A stretch of 64,000 bases of DNA from the NCBI RefSeq assembly GCF_964355755.1, contig NC_092677.1:4345001-4409000 (forward strand), written 5' to 3'. The notes under the pieces were generated by a model that was given only the letters and a program-made list of their open reading frames with translations, was not told the origin of the DNA and did no database searches. Position numbers and translations under genes: made by a program. Shown here piece after piece: positions 63,401 to 64,000 of this stretch; position 1 is the first letter of the stretch; the number at the start of each line of letters is the position of its first letter. The DNA comes from Antedon mediterranea. Lineage: Eukaryota > Echinodermata > Crinoidea > Comatulida > Antedonidae.

Positions 63401-64000
63401 CGACTGTGTGGACACATTGCGTTATGATGGTTCCCAGCGTTGCCAACTACTGGATCTTGAACAAGGCTAGTTTAACCAAATGAACACACAACATTAGCAA
63501 ACATTGAAGCCACTGCTAGCGCGAACAAAATATTCTTTCTTTAATTCTTTTCGTAATTTTTATCCATTCATTCATTATTTATAGCCAAAATAAATATTTA
63601 ACATCAGTAGGCTATACTACAAAAAGTGATTTTACTGATTAAGCGAAAACTCAAGGGACTATAATTCGCAGATGTGGACAATGAAAATACGAATACACAT
63701 GTACATAGGCTAAACCAGCCTACCTTTACTTACAAGATCTATTAACTCATTTTAGAAGTACATTATTTGTACCTTTAAACTGAGTGAATAGATCTTGTGA
63801 GTAAAGCTAAACATTTGCATATACCTATATCATTGCAACATTATTTCTAAAAGCTCAACATATTCCATTAGTACGCATCACAACATTAATATAAGGCGTA
63901 CAACATACTGGATTCAATTTACCCGCAATTGCAGTGAAATATTATATTTCTAAAGCCTACACTTTTTTTTACCAATTAGAACGTTGCCGCCAATTTGTGA
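57410..64000 (+). CDS. Gene 6: DEG/ENaC channel with seven LDLa modules, 3'-partial
   Basis: Exons: 57410-57616, 58171-58324, 59053-59175, 59530-59661 (or from 59524), 60116-60277, 60560-60790, 61022-61129, 61253-61366, 61629-61959, 62268-62377, 62515-62678, 63001-63102, 63357-63465, and 63980 to the window end (exon 14). The remaining exons, including TM2, lie outside. It is the closest relative of gene 3: the same N-terminus ([16 protein letters not shown]), the same LDLa set and nearly the same introns. The frame is intact in every visible exon. Exon 4 has two usable acceptors 6 nt apart (TAGCATTAG). Predicted membrane cation channel subunit. Confidence 0.88.
57703..57840. mobile_element. 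138-bp MITE in intron 1 of gene 6
   Basis: Copy of the element at 26892, with ends GCTCTGTCTGCAC and GTGTAGACAGAGC. It was carried along by the block duplication. Confidence 0.75.
58372..58741. mobile_element. SINE-split MITE in intron 2 of gene 6
   Basis: Copy of 27561-27933. About 20 bp next to a repeated CCATATATGGAC segment are missing, and the SINE body has an extra GTTGTAATTTTGT-like stretch. Confidence 0.7.
58457..58726 (-). mobile_element. tRNA-derived SINE, gene 6 copy
   Basis: Same A-box and B-box motifs as the gene 3 copy; here the B box reads GGGTTCAAGTCCTG, closer to the tRNA consensus. Confidence 0.75.

Larger units (their letters stand above)
54202..64000 (+). repeat. Large duplicated block matching 23377-33583
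   Basis: From TTTATTGTGCTTGATATCAA onward this part follows 23377-33583 through the spacer and gene 6/gene 3, including the two MITEs, the SINE, intron lengths and most single bases. Differences are a 400-bp insertion, a 38-bp fold-back insertion and small indels. The duplication is therefore younger than these shared elements. Confidence 0.88.

Overview
This is animal (intron-rich, AT-rich) genomic DNA. Almost all of it is a head-to-tail tandem array of one gene family on the + strand: DEG/ENaC (ASIC-like) cation-channel subunits whose extracellular domain carries seven LDL-receptor class A (LDLa) modules. The palindrome TAGGCCTA recurs throughout, and the window holds LINEs, a tRNA-derived SINE and several TIR elements. 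From general knowledge I would guess a marine invertebrate, perhaps an echinoderm; no gene here proves the species.

Layout. Gene 1 (exons 6-18, 5' end outside the window, 214-5116). Gene 2, a heavily broken pseudogene (7108-~23380) carrying a 3.9-kb LINE in exon 10 and a TIR element with a nested second LINE in intron 15. A spacer with a LINE 3' tail and a possible small tail-anchored ORF (23381-26598). Gene 3 (26599-34850, 18 exons, 831 aa predicted). Gene 4 (36840-44447, 18 exons, 825 aa predicted). Gene 5 (46315-53661, complete but with a 2-bp frameshift in exon 4). A second copy of the spacer (53662-57409). Gene 6 (57410 to the window end, exons 1-13 and the start of 14). I assembled every exon by hand from splice signals, phase and comparison of the six copies. 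All lengths close in frame except at the lesions noted.

The array grew by large duplications: genes 1-2-spacer-3 correspond to genes 4-5-spacer-6. There are two 3' subtypes (1, 3, 4, 6 against 2, 5) and two 5' subtypes (2, 4, 5 against 3, 6). Gene 4 mixes them and gene 1 is mosaic at a finer scale, so gene conversion or unequal crossing-over is likely.

Proposed protein: cytoplasmic N-terminus with the His-Gly gating motif, TM1, first beta strands with the FPAVTLCN motif, seven LDLa modules (about 285 residues) at the position of the finger domain, the remaining Cys-rich ectodomain ([27 protein letters not shown]), then TM2 with a G-L-S filter and a short basic tail. The most unusual points are this LDLa-bearing channel, its symmetric phase 1-1 LDLa exons, and a GC-AG intron 13 kept in every copy.
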